DNA of 64,000 nucleotides from Tillandsia leiboldiana. Lineage: Eukaryota; Streptophyta; Magnoliopsida; Poales; Bromeliaceae. The position numbers and the translations under genes were made by a program. The stretch covers positions 12,599,024 through 12,663,023 of the forward strand of contig CM055065.1 of NCBI GenBank assembly GCA_029204045.2, read 5' to 3'. The notes under the pieces are model-generated. The model did no database searches. It had not been told where the DNA came from and saw nothing but the letters and a program-made list of their open reading frames with translations. Positions 43,844-54,651 of the stretch are shown here, piece after piece. Each line of letters opens with the position of its first letter. The stretch's first letter is position 1.

Positions 43844-45324
43844 CAAAAAGCCGTAACAAACCGCGCGCCAAACGGAGGTCCCGATGCTATCCCACAGCTC
43901 CACGCGGCAAAAACACGCACCACCGGCCACGTAGTAAGCCAACACTATGCCACAAACTGCGAGAAAAGGAGATAAACCGGGACCAGATAACACGCGGCCA
44001 AAAACCGCTCCCTCAACGGCGGAAAGAAACCAACCGACGGAGGAAAACGCCGCGCGGCGCGCGAAAAATCGATCGCGCGCACCGTGGCGCGTCGCCGAGC
44101 AGGATCGTGCGCGGCAATGGCGCGTAGTGCGGCCGCACGGCTCAAAAAACCCAGCCCCGCGGGACGGAGGAAAACGCCGCGCGACGCGTGAAAAACCGAT
44201 CGCGCGCGCCGCGGCGCGTCGCCGAGCAGCATCGTGCGCGGCAATGGCCCGGAGTGCGGCCGCACGGCTCAAAAAACCCAGCCCCGCGGCACAAGGGCCG
44301 CTCGCGAGGTGCCCAGCAGTGCCGCGCGCCTAGCGCGGGGCCCGCGGCACTGCGCGCGACCCGCGCAGGGCCCGCGGCACCGCGCGCGCACTGCAGTGCC
44401 GCGCGCGGCCCGCGACACTGCGCGCACCGCAATGCCGCTGCGCGCGCCAGCGGCGCTGCGCGCCCTGCGCGCAGCCCGCAGCGCCGCTCGCGCAACCCGT
44501 ACGGGTGCCGTGGAGCTGCGCGCGCGCCAGCCATGGCGCGTCGCCCAGAGCGCCAGCTGCTGGCGGCCTGGTGCCCTGCTGCACATCAACGGCAGCAGGG
44601 CGCCTGCTGCGCGCGGCGCTCATGCGCGCCCGCGCAGCGGCCCGCCCCCCTAGCCGCGCGCCGCCCTTTTTGCGCGCGCGCGGCCCACGCAGCTTCGCCA
44701 TGCCTCGGACGACAAGTCCGCAGGGCCACACAAACAGGAAAAGAAAAGAAAGTAGAAACCAAAAATCCAAGCTCGCAAAAAATAAAATAAAATAATAAAA
44801 TAATAAACGCCAACCTCGACGAGGCTCGCCGCACCCTCGCTCGGCTCCACGCTCTCGCAGCGGAGAAAAACGCACAAGAACACCACTCCCTTTCTCCTTC
44901 TCTTCTCTCTTCTTTCCTCTGCTTCACACCAGGCCAACAGTGCCCTTTTCCTTGGAGAAGAAGGTGGTGAGGTGGATTATAAAGAGGAGCAGCTTAAATA
45001 AAGCAACAGAAATTAATTTAAGGGATTTAATTAAGCCCACCTACCTACCTACCTTAATTAATCCACCACCAAACTCCTCTGCCAACTCCAACCCAACCAG
45101 CAACACTAAAAAAAGCAACATCAACAAAAGCCTTAAATACAATAAATGAATAAAATATTCCAAATGCCAACCATAACTCACTTTTTAGCTTCGGGCCCTC
45201 CGCCGCAGTCCGGAACCCCCCCGAACTCCGCTGTAATCTAAAAATACACATGCTCACAGCTTTTCTCACTCAGAAATCCCATCTGCAGAGTCGGTAAGCT
45301 CAATCTGAAATCCGGTATACTACA

Positions 45325-45360
45325 CTCTCCCCTCCTTCAAAAGGTTTCGTCCTCGAAACC
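45325..45360 (-). promoter_or_regulatory. PPT and pre-PPT hairpin of H
   Basis: The minus strand reads TTTTGAAGGAGGGGAGAG directly before TGTAGTATACC. The hairpin GGTTTCG-AGGA-CGAAACC (45343-45360) has a G-C pair where A, C, D and F have A-T, a compensated change. Confidence 0.75.
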
Positions 45361-45374
45361 CAAAAAGCTCCAAC

Positions 45375-48300
45375 TCAGGAAGGGGTCACAAACAAGTCAG
45401 GATAGGTAGTCCTCAGCTCATCCTCAGGCTCCCAACTAGCCTCTCTCTCATCATGGTGGCTCCAAAGTACCTTCACATAAGGTATAACCTGATTGCGCAA
45501 TTCTCTCATCTAACGAGCAAGAATCCGCATCGGGCGCTCCTGGAAGTGCAGCTCCTCATCCATCTCTAGGGAAGTGAAATCCAAAATGTGCGATGAATCA
45601 TAAATATATCTCCTCAAGACGGATACATGGAATACGTCATGAGTACCAGCTAACCGCGGCGGTAAAGCAACACGATAGGCGACAGGTCTGATGCGCTCTA
45701 AAATCTCAAATGGTCCAATAAAACGCGGGCTCAGCTTCCCGCGCACTCCAAAGCGTCGTATCCCTCGAGAGGGCGAGACTTTCAGAAACACATGATCTCC
45801 CACCTGAAACTCCAAGTCTCGCCGCCTCCTATCGGCGTAGCTCCTCTGTCGGCTCTGTGCAGTCACTAAATGACGCCGAATAACCTTTACCTTTTCCTCG
45901 GCTTCCAACAGCAAATCTGGCCTCAAAGTTTTCCTTTCACCCACGTCACTCCAACATAAAGGCGATCGACATTTCCTTCCGTACAATGCTTCATAGGGCG
46001 CCATCTGGATACTCGCCTGGAAGCTATTGTTGTAGGCAAACTCTGCTAATCTCAAATGTCGATCCCAACTGCCGCTAAAGCTCAGGACACAAGCTCTCAA
46101 CATGTCCTCCAGAGTTTGAATAGTCCGCTCGGACTGTCCGTCGGTCTGTGGGTGAAAGGCAGTACTAAACTGAAGCTGGGTCCCCAAGGCGGTCTGCAAG
46201 CTCCTCCAAAACTGTGAAGTGAACCTGGGATCCCAATCAGACACAATCGATGCTGGCACCCCGTGTAGCCTCGCAATCTCGTCCAAATATAACTGTGCTA
46301 ACCTCTCCAAGGTCCAACTCGACTGTATCGGCAGAAAGTGGGCTGATTTGGTCAATCGATCCACAATCACCCATATGGCGTCAGCTCCACTCTGTGTCCT
46401 CGGCAGTCCAACAATGAAGTCCATGGTGACCCAATCCCATTTCCACTTGGGTATTGGAAGGCTCTGTAACTTGCCAGCTGGAACCTGATGCTCAGCTTTA
46501 ACTTGTTGGCAAGTTAGACAATGGGCCACATACCTTCCAATATCCCTCTTCATGCCATGCCACCAAAACTGTGCCCTCAAATCTCTATACATCTTCGTCC
46601 CCCCCTGGGTGGAGGGTGTAAGGTGTATAGTGAGCCTCCCTAAAGATCAGCTCTCTAATCTCTGAGTCCACGGGCACACAGTAGGGGTCCCTGTACCTAA
46701 GTACTCCCGCCGCATCCACAGAAAAGTCCCCGCCCTGACCACGCTGCACCTGGTCTCTGATCCTCTCAAGATAGGGGTCTCCACTCTGCTTCTCTCTAAT
46801 CCTGTCTAGCAGAGTGGGCTGCAAGACCATAGACATAAGTCTTGCAGAAACCCCAGGGGACACAACCTCTAAATCCAATCTCCTCAGCTGCTCTCTGTGG
46901 CCTCTGCTGGGTAATAAGTATGCTCAAGGTCTGCCCTGCTCGCCTGCTCAAAGCATCTGCGACTACGTTGGCCTTGCCGAGATGATATAGAATACTCAAG
47001 TCATAATCCTTTAGCAGCTCAAGCCACCGGCGTTGCCATAAGTTGAGCTCCTTCTGAGTGAACAGGTATTTCAAACTCTGGTGATCGGTGAAGATCTCAC
47101 AGCGCTCGCCGTACAAATAATGTCGCCAGAGCTTCAAAGCAAAAACAACAGCAGCTAGCTCTAAGTCATGCGTAGGGTAATTTCTCTCATAATCCTTTAA
47201 CTGGCGCGAAGCATAGGCAATTACCCTACCATGCTACATCAACATGCATCCAAGGCCGCTGTGGGAGGCGTCACTGTAAATCATGTACCCCTCTCCCATA
47301 ACTCGCACTGCAAGGACTGGCGCTGTAATCAACCTCTGCTTCAACTCCTCGAAGCTCTGTTGGCATTGCTCTGTCCAAACAAATCTTACCCCCTTCCTGG
47401 TCAATCTAGTGAGGGGGGTAGAGAGCTTCGCAAAGCCCTCTACAAATCGACGGTAGTAGCCTGCAAGGCCCAAGAAACTCCGAATCTCAGTCACCGTCGT
47501 CGGTCTAGGCCAATCCCGAACTGCATCAATCTTCGTCAGGTCCACTGCCACTCCTGCGGCTGAAACTACGTGGCCTAGAAAAGAAACCTCCCGAAGCCAA
47601 AAGGCGTACTTTTTTCAACTTGGCATACAACTCCTTCTCTATCAGAAGCTGCAGCACTATCCTCAAGTGCTCCTCGTGCTCAATATCGCTACGAGAATAA
47701 ACCAAAATGTCATCGATGAAAACCACCACAAAACGGTCCAAGTACGGCTGAAACACTCGGTTCATCAGATCCATAAACACGGCCGGGGCATTCGTCAAAC
47801 CAAAAGGTAACACTGTGAACTCATAATGCCCATACCGAGTTCTAAACGCCGTCTTGGGTACATCCTCGGCCCTCACCCTCAAATGGTGGTAACCGGACTG
47901 AAGATCTATCTTTGAGAAGACCATAGCTCCCTGAAGCTGATCAAATAAATCATCAATCCGAGGAAGGGGATACTTGTTCCTGACGGTCACTTTATTTAAC
48001 TCCCGGTAGTCAACACACAGCCTGAGTGACCCGTCCTTCTTCTTTACAAATAGAATCGGGGCTCCCCAAGGAGAAACACTAGGTCGAACAAACCCGCGAT
48101 CCAAGAGATCTTGTAGCTGAGCCTTTAACTCCCTCAATTCTGCAGGGGCCATCCTGTAGGGTGCCTTAGAGATTGGTGTAGTTCCGGGAACTACATCAAT
48201 CACAAACTCAATCTCTCGATCCAGCGGCATGGACGATAGCTCAGGAGGAAACACATCTGGGTACTCTCGGACAATAGGAATGTCCTCGAGCCCAGGCATC

Positions 48301-48950
48301 GCCGTAGGCACCTCTACAACAGTAGCTAAGAAAGCGACACACCCACGGCTCATCATCTGTCGTGCTCTAGCAGAAGAGATCGTCGCTGCAAATAGAGTAC
48401 TCTGACAGCCCCTATAAACAAACTCCTGCTGACCCGGCTCACGAAGGGTCACAGTCCTCTCTCTACAATCGATGGTAGCATAATACTGAGTCAACCAGTC
48501 CATACCCAACACTACATCGAAATCCCGGAGCTGACGAAGGACCAAAAAATCAACAGGCAAAATCCAGGGCCCTAACTGCACTGGGCAGGACCAACAACAC
48601 TCATCTACGTGTAACACGTGATCAGGTATCTGTACCTCATGAGCACAAGCTAACGGTCCTATCTCTAGCCCATGCATGGATGCAAATGTCCTACTGATGA
48701 ATGAATGCGATGCTCCGGTATCAAATAAAGCTCTAGTGCGAGTAGAGGAGATAAGGATAATACCTGCCACCACATGACTAGCTGCCCCCGAATCCTCGAC
48801 CTGTGCGGCATAACCTCTCCCACTCGGGGGTGGTCGCCTGTCTGACTGCCGCGACGAAGTGGCCCTATCCCCCTGGCCATAACCTGTCGAAGCTCCACCC
48901 GTCTGGAAGGGCGGTGGAGGAGCCGAAGCTGCCGATGCCACTGATGGCCC
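45375..48950 (-). pseudogene. pol: pol of element H: protease, RT, RNase H, integrase, chromodomain
   Basis: Protease begins with ALFDTGASHSFIS (near 48690-48730) and has DVVLGMDWLTQYY near 48500. RT has an intact VVFIDDILVYS (near 47697-47730). A frameshift near 47605 follows AKLKK; RNase H (MIYSDASHSGLG near 47270) has a stop at 47234. Frameshifts near 46895 and in a G-run near 46605 flank the zinc-site region; the integrase core (TMDF, SDWDPRF, TDGQSERTIQ) is open from 46592 to 45513. A TAG at 45510 precedes the chromodomain-like WSHHDEREASWEPED, and the frame ends at 45375. In SDWDPRF, Trp stands where sister copies have Arg. Confidence 0.95.
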
Positions 48951-50072
48951 CGCTCTAGGACAAGTCCATGCTCTGTGCCCTGCCAGCCCACATCGGTAGC
49001 ATCGGCCCTGCCGCTGATCACACTGCGGAGGTGCGTGGGGTCCGCCGCAAATCACACAACTATCAGTGCGCCTCTGCTGCTGCTGCTGCTGCCTAGAGGG
49101 CCGAGAGCCCCCCGATCTCTGCCTCCTCGGTGTCCCACAACCTCGAGGCTGGAACTGCGGCGGTCTCGGGGGCCTCGGTCTGCTCGACTGTCCAAAATCT
49201 AATGGCGCCGGGCGCTTCTCTCCAGAACTAGTCCCAGGCGCCAGCCCCCGCTCAGAAATAACCACGGATCCTCTGTCAACCCACTGCGCGTGCTCAATCC
49301 CCGCATCCAAGGTCTGGGCTCTATGTGAGTGTACAAGGGGATATATATCCTGGTGCAGACCTCTCTCGAACAGCTCAACCTTCTGGGCCTCATCCCGGGC
49401 AATGTGGGGTACGCTACCCAAAAGCCGCTGAAACTCAAGAACATACTTCCCAAGGGGCCGATCCCTCTGCTGCAGCCGTCGCAAATCCCCCTCTAGTTTT
49501 TACTTTGCACTATCGGGAAAGTAGACCCTGAGCAGCAAAGCGCGAAACTCAGCCCAAGTCAATAAAGGTACACCCGGCGGCCTCACTGGCCGAACACGAC
49601 GCCACCAGGTCTCGGCGTCCTTCTCCAAGAAGTGTGTGGCTAGGTACACCTGATGCTTCTCCTTGATAAACAGGTTTTCAAATAACTTCTCCATCGCTGA
49701 AATCGAATTTTCGGCCTCCCAAGGCTCTGAACTCTGCCCTGCAAATCGCGGAGGATGAAACTGGGTGATGTAGGATAGTCGATCTGTGAGCTCCCTCTGC
49801 TCTGACTCTGTCAACGGGGCGATCTGAGACGAGGTCGACGAAGTCGCTACTGGAGGTGCTGCTGAAGACGTCCTCTGCTCAAGCAACCTCATCATACGCT
49901 CCATATTTTCGTCCTGGCGCTTGGCCGCCTCCTCCTGGCGTCGCAACGCCTCTGACATCTGGGCCACCTGGGCCCGTAGCTCCTGGACCTCGCCCTGTGC
50001 GGCCTCCTGCTGCTCGGGCTCGTCATCAGACGCGGAATGCGCCCTCGTCGTCGCGCGACGTCTCGGAGGCAT
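48951..50072 (-). pseudogene. gag: gag of element H
   Basis: The start MPPRRRATTRAH lies at 50070-50072, nine bases after an acceptor-like TTTATTGCAG. A Gln/Glu-rich coiled-coil-like segment precedes the capsid with FHPPRFAGQSSEPWE, KLFENLF and KDAETWW. A TAA at 49500-49502 interrupts PDSAK-KLEGDL where D has Gln. The basic tail has a Gln run and ends in the knuckle CYRCGLAGHRAWTC near 48970-49010, preceded by CVICGG. Gag and pol share one frame, so H would make a single polyprotein. Confidence 0.93.
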
Positions 50073-50144
50073 CTCAGGCAACTGCAATAAAGAATCAAAG
50101 TGTCAGAGAAAAGAAGTCTCACGACCCAATCAAGCGAAAGTCTA

Positions 50145-50213
50145 ACATGTTACCCATTCTAAAGCATTATGCTGTCTGCAGCCAACATAACCACTTTTAG
50201 AGAATAAACATGT
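50145..50213 (-). other. Leader hairpin with palindromic loop (H)
   Basis: On minus, TTATGTTG-GCTGCAGA-CAGCATAA forms the inner stem (one G-T wobble) with CTGCAG in the loop. Outer arms ACATGTT and AACATGT (50145-50151, 50207-50213) plus CTAAAAG/CTTTAG close a hairpin of nearly 70 nt, 72 bases before the gag ATG. Confidence 0.75.
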
Positions 50214-50351
50214 AAAGTCACTCGCCCCAATCCCCTGGGGGAGTTACAAACTCAATCTGGACTCTCGCTAGAGTCTCATCTCTCACGACAGTCATACTAC
50301 TGTCCAACCAATAGCCTAGGGCCTCTAAGTCCCCAACGACCTATACACCTA

Positions 50352-50364
50352 GGCTCTGATACCA
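50352..50364 (-). promoter_or_regulatory. Primer binding site of H
   Basis: The minus strand reads TGGTATCAGAGCC, eight bases from the 5' LTR end at 50373. Confidence 0.93.
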
Positions 50365-50372
50365 CCTAAATC

Positions 50373-53124
50373 TATCACGCCCCGGGGTCGAACTGCGACC
50401 CGGGCTCGCCAACAGATCCGCCGTCTGTGCGGAAACTGCCGCACAGACGAAGCGTCCAACCTGCGAAAGAGATCTACAACCATACAAGTATCAGAGCTGA
50501 AAAGAAACTATACTGAAGGAAGAAAATAAAGTAACTAAATCACTAAGTAATAAAAGTCCCAATACACAAGTCCACTATCTCTCAAATCATAAGTACAATA
50601 TCACTGTCTAGTACAAAAGTGGGAGCCAAAAAAAAACTACACGGGTAACTCTACCTCTGACTCAACAGACTCGGGTAGGAACTAGTCGGCTACTCCCTTA
50701 CCACGGTCTGAAGACTCCGGACGAGCTGATCCCGGGACGGCCGCCTCAGGAACACCTGTCACCACAGCGGGTGTGAGATCTACTGCAAAGGCAGATCTCA
50801 GTGGGTACCGTCGCCAAAACCCACGGTATGCCCACTAAGTCCGCTGGAGGCAAAAACAGATAGATAGATAGATAGATAGATAGTGTATGAATGCTGGAAA
50901 TGAATCTACCACTATATGCCTCAATGCTATGCTCGAAGGAAACACCATCTAAGAACATATGCTACAATCACCCGCTGATTTCACCCAATCTCAACGACTG
51001 CCACATAGGGTCCAGTCAAGCCTGCGCCTGTCGACTAGGAACGCACCTGCCCACTACCACACATCCACTTGAGGATGGTATTTACGTGGGGCGTCCTGTC
51101 CGACTATCTCAATCTCACTCAAGTAGCCACCTGGTAACCCGGCCAGGGGGCGAGTAACCACCTGGTAACTCGGCCAGGGGCGAGTAACCACCTGGTAACT
51201 CGGCCAGGGGTATCAACACATCTACGCGTCCAGAGCGTGACCCGAGGGGAGCGACCCCACCGAGTATCAAACATGTCTCAACTATCTCAGCAAGCGGCAT
51301 ATGCAGGCTATAGTCCACGATCAACCAGATCGGAAAAACTCGAATGCTCAAATGACACTACTCACACTCGTGTCCAAGTCGGAACAACCTCCCTCGACTA
51401 AATCTGATAAACCCCGCTAAAATATAAAATAAAGACCAGTTCTTGAATAAAATGGGGTTTTTCCCAATTTTATAAAATGGCCCGGGAGCAATAACAATAT
51501 TAACTAACAGAAGAGTGCACCAACACTGTCCGGGTTCCCACATACTTACCACGACTGTCCGTCAGTTATCAGATTAATAATGGTAAAAGGGACTCGATAC
51601 CTTTGCATTCGGAAACATTTTGGGCATTTTCGAAATTTGGAAGAAAACCAACCCACCTGCGATCAACCAGCAAAACCGCGCGCCAAACGGAGGTCCCGAT
51701 GCTATCCCACAGCTCCACGCGGCAAAACCACGCACCACTGGCCACGTAGTAAGCTAACACTATGCCACAAACTGTGAGAAAAGGAGATAAACTGGGATCA
51801 GATAACACGCGGCCAAAAACCGCGCCCTCAACGGCGGAAAGAAACCAACCGACGGAGGAAAACACCGCGCGGCGCGCGAAAAATCGATCGCGCGCGCCGC
51901 GGCGCGTCGCCGAGCAGCATCGTGCGCGGCAATGGCACGTAGTGCGGCCGCACGGCTCAAAAAACCCAGCCCAGCGGCACAAGGGCCGCCCGCGCGGCGC
52001 CCTGTAGTGCCGCCCGCCTAGCGCGCTGCCTGCTGCGCCGCGCGCCTAGCGCGCGGCCCGCAGTGCACGGCGCGCGCGGGGCCCGCGGCACTGCACGCGG
52101 CCCGTGCGGGGCCCGCGGCACTGCGCGCGCAGCGCAGTGCCCCGAGCGGCCCTCGGCACTGCGCGCGGCCCGCGCCGGTCCCGCGGCACCACGCGCGCAC
52201 CGCAGTGCCGCGCGCGGCCCGCGCAGGGCCCGCGGCACTGCGCGCGCACCGTAATGCCGCTGCGCGCGCCAGCGGCGCTACCCGCCCTGCGCGCAGCCCA
52301 TGCGGGTGCCGCAGCGCTGCGCACGCACCTGCCTTGGCGCGGCGCCCAGAGCGCCAGCTGCTGGTGGCCCGGTGCCCTGCTGGACATCAACGGCAGCAGG
52401 GCGCCTGCTGCGCACGGCGCTCATGCGCGCCCGCGCAGCGGCCCGCCCCCCTAGCCGCGCGCCGTCCTTTTTGCGCGCGCGCGGCCCACGCAGCTTCGCC
52501 ACGCCTCGGACGACAAGTCTGCAGGGCCACACAAATAGCAAAAGAAAAGAAAGTAGAAACCAAAAATCCAAGCTCGCAAAAAATAAAATAAAATAATAAA
52601 ATAATAAACACCAACCTCGACGAGGCTCGTCGCGCCCTCGCTCGGCTCCACGCTCTCGCAGTGGAGAAAAACGCACAAGAACACCACTCCCTTTCTCCTT
52701 CTCTTCTCTCTTCTTTCCTCTGCTTCACACCAGGCCAACAGTGCCCTTTTCCTTGGAGAAGAAGGTGGTGAGGTGGATTATAAAGAGGAGCAGTTTAAAT
52801 AAAGCAACAGAAATTAATTTAATCGATTTAATTAAGCCCACCTACCTACCTACCTTAATTAATCCACCACCAAACTCCTCTGCCAACTCCAACCCAACCA
52901 GCAACACTAAAAAAAGCAACATCAACAAAAGCCTTAAATACAATAAATGAATAAAATATTCTAAAAGCCAACCATAACTCACTTTTTGGCTTCGGGCCCT
53001 CCGCCGCAGTCCGGAACCCCCCGAACTCTGCTGTAATCTAAAAATACACATGCTCACAGCTTTTCTCACTCAGAAAGCCCATCTGCAGAGTCGGTAAGCT
53101 CAATCTGAAATCCGGTATACTACA
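50373..53124 (-). repeat. H 5' LTR (2.75 kb, lineage 2)
   Basis: It is almost identical to the left copy apart from I, repeat-number changes and the GC-rich tract (51870-52480). It lacks insertion I and so gives the empty site. It carries (GATA)6, three 30-bp units (51128-51212), the U5 hairpin and TATA-like TTTATAA near 52778. Confidence 0.94.
51128..51212. repeat. 30-bp repeat, three units
   Basis: CACCTGGTAACTCGGCCAGG starts each unit. The left LTR has two units (42166-42220), so one unit was gained or lost since H inserted. Confidence 0.9.
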
Positions 53125-53129
53125 ATAGT

Positions 53130-53704
53130 AGTGGTAGTTTCCTTTTATCAGCAGCCTTTATAGCTTACCACTGTTCTTTCCTTTTTGCCTCTAGTAGTCC
53201 TAGTGGGTATGTCAGAGTTTGAGGTTTTACCTACTAGGGGAGGCTACTGGTTTATCTAGTAGTTCTCACCCCCATAGTTGTTTTTTTGTCTCTCCCCCTT
53301 TGTTTTGCAGAGTCGTCTGCGCGAGCTGCTGGGCCATCAGCGGCGGATCGAGGTAAGCGGATAGCGGACTAGCTAGATCGTCTGCCCCGACTGTGAGAGT
53401 AGCTGGACTTTTATTATACCCTTTTTGTATCTCAGACTATAGTATTTTACTTTTGGGGTCTGGCTTTAACCAGCTGGTTGTTTTTATTTCAGTGAGCTGG
53501 GAGTTTATTGTATTTTTACAGCTTGTATCTTATTTCCAGTCTGAGACAGTATGTAGTTCTTTTTAGTTCAGCTCTGTATTATGCTCTTTTATTGTATCTC
53601 TTATATCTGAGCAGGTTACCAGCGCTTCGTGTACATGGAAAATTCCGTATGCACGACGGATCTGTTGGCGAGCCCGGGTTCTGGTTTACACCCGGGGCGT
53701 GACA
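53130..53704 (+). repeat. G LTR, right part with U5 hairpin
   Basis: It resumes G after H and runs to GGGGCGTGACA at 53704. CGTGTACATGG (53628-53638) and CCGTATGCACG (53645-53655) form an imperfect stem at the place of the H and J hairpins. The lineage-2 word GGATCTGTTGGCGAGCCCGG follows (53658-53677). Confidence 0.85.
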
Positions 53705-53709
53705 GTAGT

Positions 53710-54309
53710 GTTGGGTCGTTGAGTATAAACAGATAGTGTAGTGACCTATTTTATGCATCTCAGCATTTTATATTGAGGTTATAGTTTCCTATCATTCTAT
53801 TATTTTTGCTTCCATTGGACCAAGTGGTGTGGGACATTCTTTCTCGGTGGTTGAACCCACTGGGAACTTTAAGTAGTTCTCACACCCGCGGGTGACCATT
53901 TTTCCAGGTACGGATACAGCGGTCGAGATAAACGACAGAGGCAAGGGCCCAGCAGCATAGAGACCTAGAGGGTCTAGCAGAGGTACCCTTCTTTTATGTT
54001 TCGAGTGAACCATGTATTGTGAGCAAAAGAATTGTAATATTGTTTAATTGTAAGTTGAGAGATGGAAATGTAATAAAGTTTAATTATGGTTCATTCTTAT
54101 CATGCTTTCACATCTGCTTAAACTATTTGTTTATTGAATGAAAGTTTTAAATTATTAGTGATCTTACTCTGATATTGTATCTCATCATACACATTGTTTT
54201 GATTGGAGATGGTTGTTACCGTTCCTTTCGGGTAGTGAGAGGTCATACCCGATTGGCGGGTCTGTTGGCGTGCCCGAACCGACCAAATTGGCGGGCTCGG
54301 GGCGTGACA
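53710..54309 (+). repeat. F 5' LTR, right part
   Basis: It is collinear with 60189-60788 and nearly identical. It ends CGGGGCGTGACA at 54309. A hairpin CGGGTA/TACCCG lies near 54230-54252. Confidence 0.93.
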
Positions 54310-54318
54310 GATATGGAG

Positions 54319-54331
54319 TGGTATCAGAGCC
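54319..54331 (+). promoter_or_regulatory. Primer binding site of F
   Basis: TGGTATCAGAGCC matches the initiator-Met tRNA complement, nine bases after the 5' LTR. Confidence 0.93.
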
Positions 54332-54472
54332 TAGGAATAGTCCTAGGTGGTTAGTAAACCTTAGGGAGACCCTAGGGATTTAGCACAAGAGAGTGCGTGG
54401 ATTTTGGGCGAGAGTACTTGATTGGTTATTGTTGTTCCCAAGAAGGATATTGGGACTGATCGAGGGTAATGA

Positions 54473-54531
54473 CCTTTCATTCTTCAGACTATTACGTTGG
54501 CGGCCGACAACGTAATGTTGGAGATGAAAGG
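54473..54531 (+). other. Leader hairpin with palindromic loop (F)
   Basis: TTACGTTG-GCGGCCGA-CAACGTAA: compared with D and M one T-A pair became C-G in the stem, and the loop palindrome is GGCC where the others have TGCA. Outer arms CCTTTCAT (54473-54480) and ATGAAAGG (54524-54531) pair perfectly and differ from those of D, H and M. Confidence 0.75.
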
Positions 54532-54651
54532 GAGTGCCCTCTTATACTTTCGCATGATTGGGTCGACGATCCTTTTTGTCGGTGTTTAGCTTACGTGTTG
54601 CTCAAATGGCTAAATTTGGGCTAGTCGTTTCGTGTGGTGTGGAGATTAGCC

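Larger units (their letters stand above)
41407..45324 (-). repeat. H 3' LTR, carrying insertion I
   Basis: It runs from TGTCACGCCCCGGGG to GGTATACTACA on plus. Without I it is about 2.7 kb like its sister. It holds the U5 hairpin, (GATA)7, two 30-bp repeat units near 42166-42220, a GC-rich tract (43860-44690), an A/T-rich ATAAAATAATAAAATAAT stretch, a weak donor-like GAG|GTTGGC (44813-44814), a TATA-like TTTATAA near 44977 and one copy of the 159-bp J unit. Confidence 0.93.
41407..53124 (-). mobile_element. Element H: full-length lineage-2 chromovirus
   Basis: It is the only element with both LTRs, PBS, gag, all pol domains and PPT in the window. ATAGT flanks it at 41402-41406 and 53125-53129. 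The LTRs are 41407-45324 (enlarged by I) and 50373-53124. The gag-pol frame has three stops and three frameshifts, so it is recently but surely dead. The first LTR dinucleotide on the right copy reads TA (TATCACGCC) where the left copy has TG. Confidence 0.95.
38758..53704 (+). mobile_element. Solo LTR G (3.2 kb, lineage 2), interrupted by H
   Basis: It starts TGTAGTAACCCAGATC at 38758 and ends ACCCGGGGCGTGACA at 53704, with GTAGT at 38753-38757 and 53705-53709. The empty site is in the F 3' LTR. After removing H (ATAGT at 41402-41406 and 53125-53129) the LTR is 38758-41406 plus 53130-53704. It has four G-box/CCAAT modules, a TATA box, a strong donor-like site, no PBS and no coding region. 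Confidence 0.92.

Noticed and set aside
44040..44680. Possible host coding exons in GC-rich sequence
   Set aside because: It is part of the H LTR and is repeated with changes at 51870-52480; frames differ between the copies.
54319..54331. Possible tRNA gene because of TGGTATCAGAGCC
   Set aside because: Only the tRNA 3'-end complement is present; it is a primer binding site next to an LTR, as in C, D and H.
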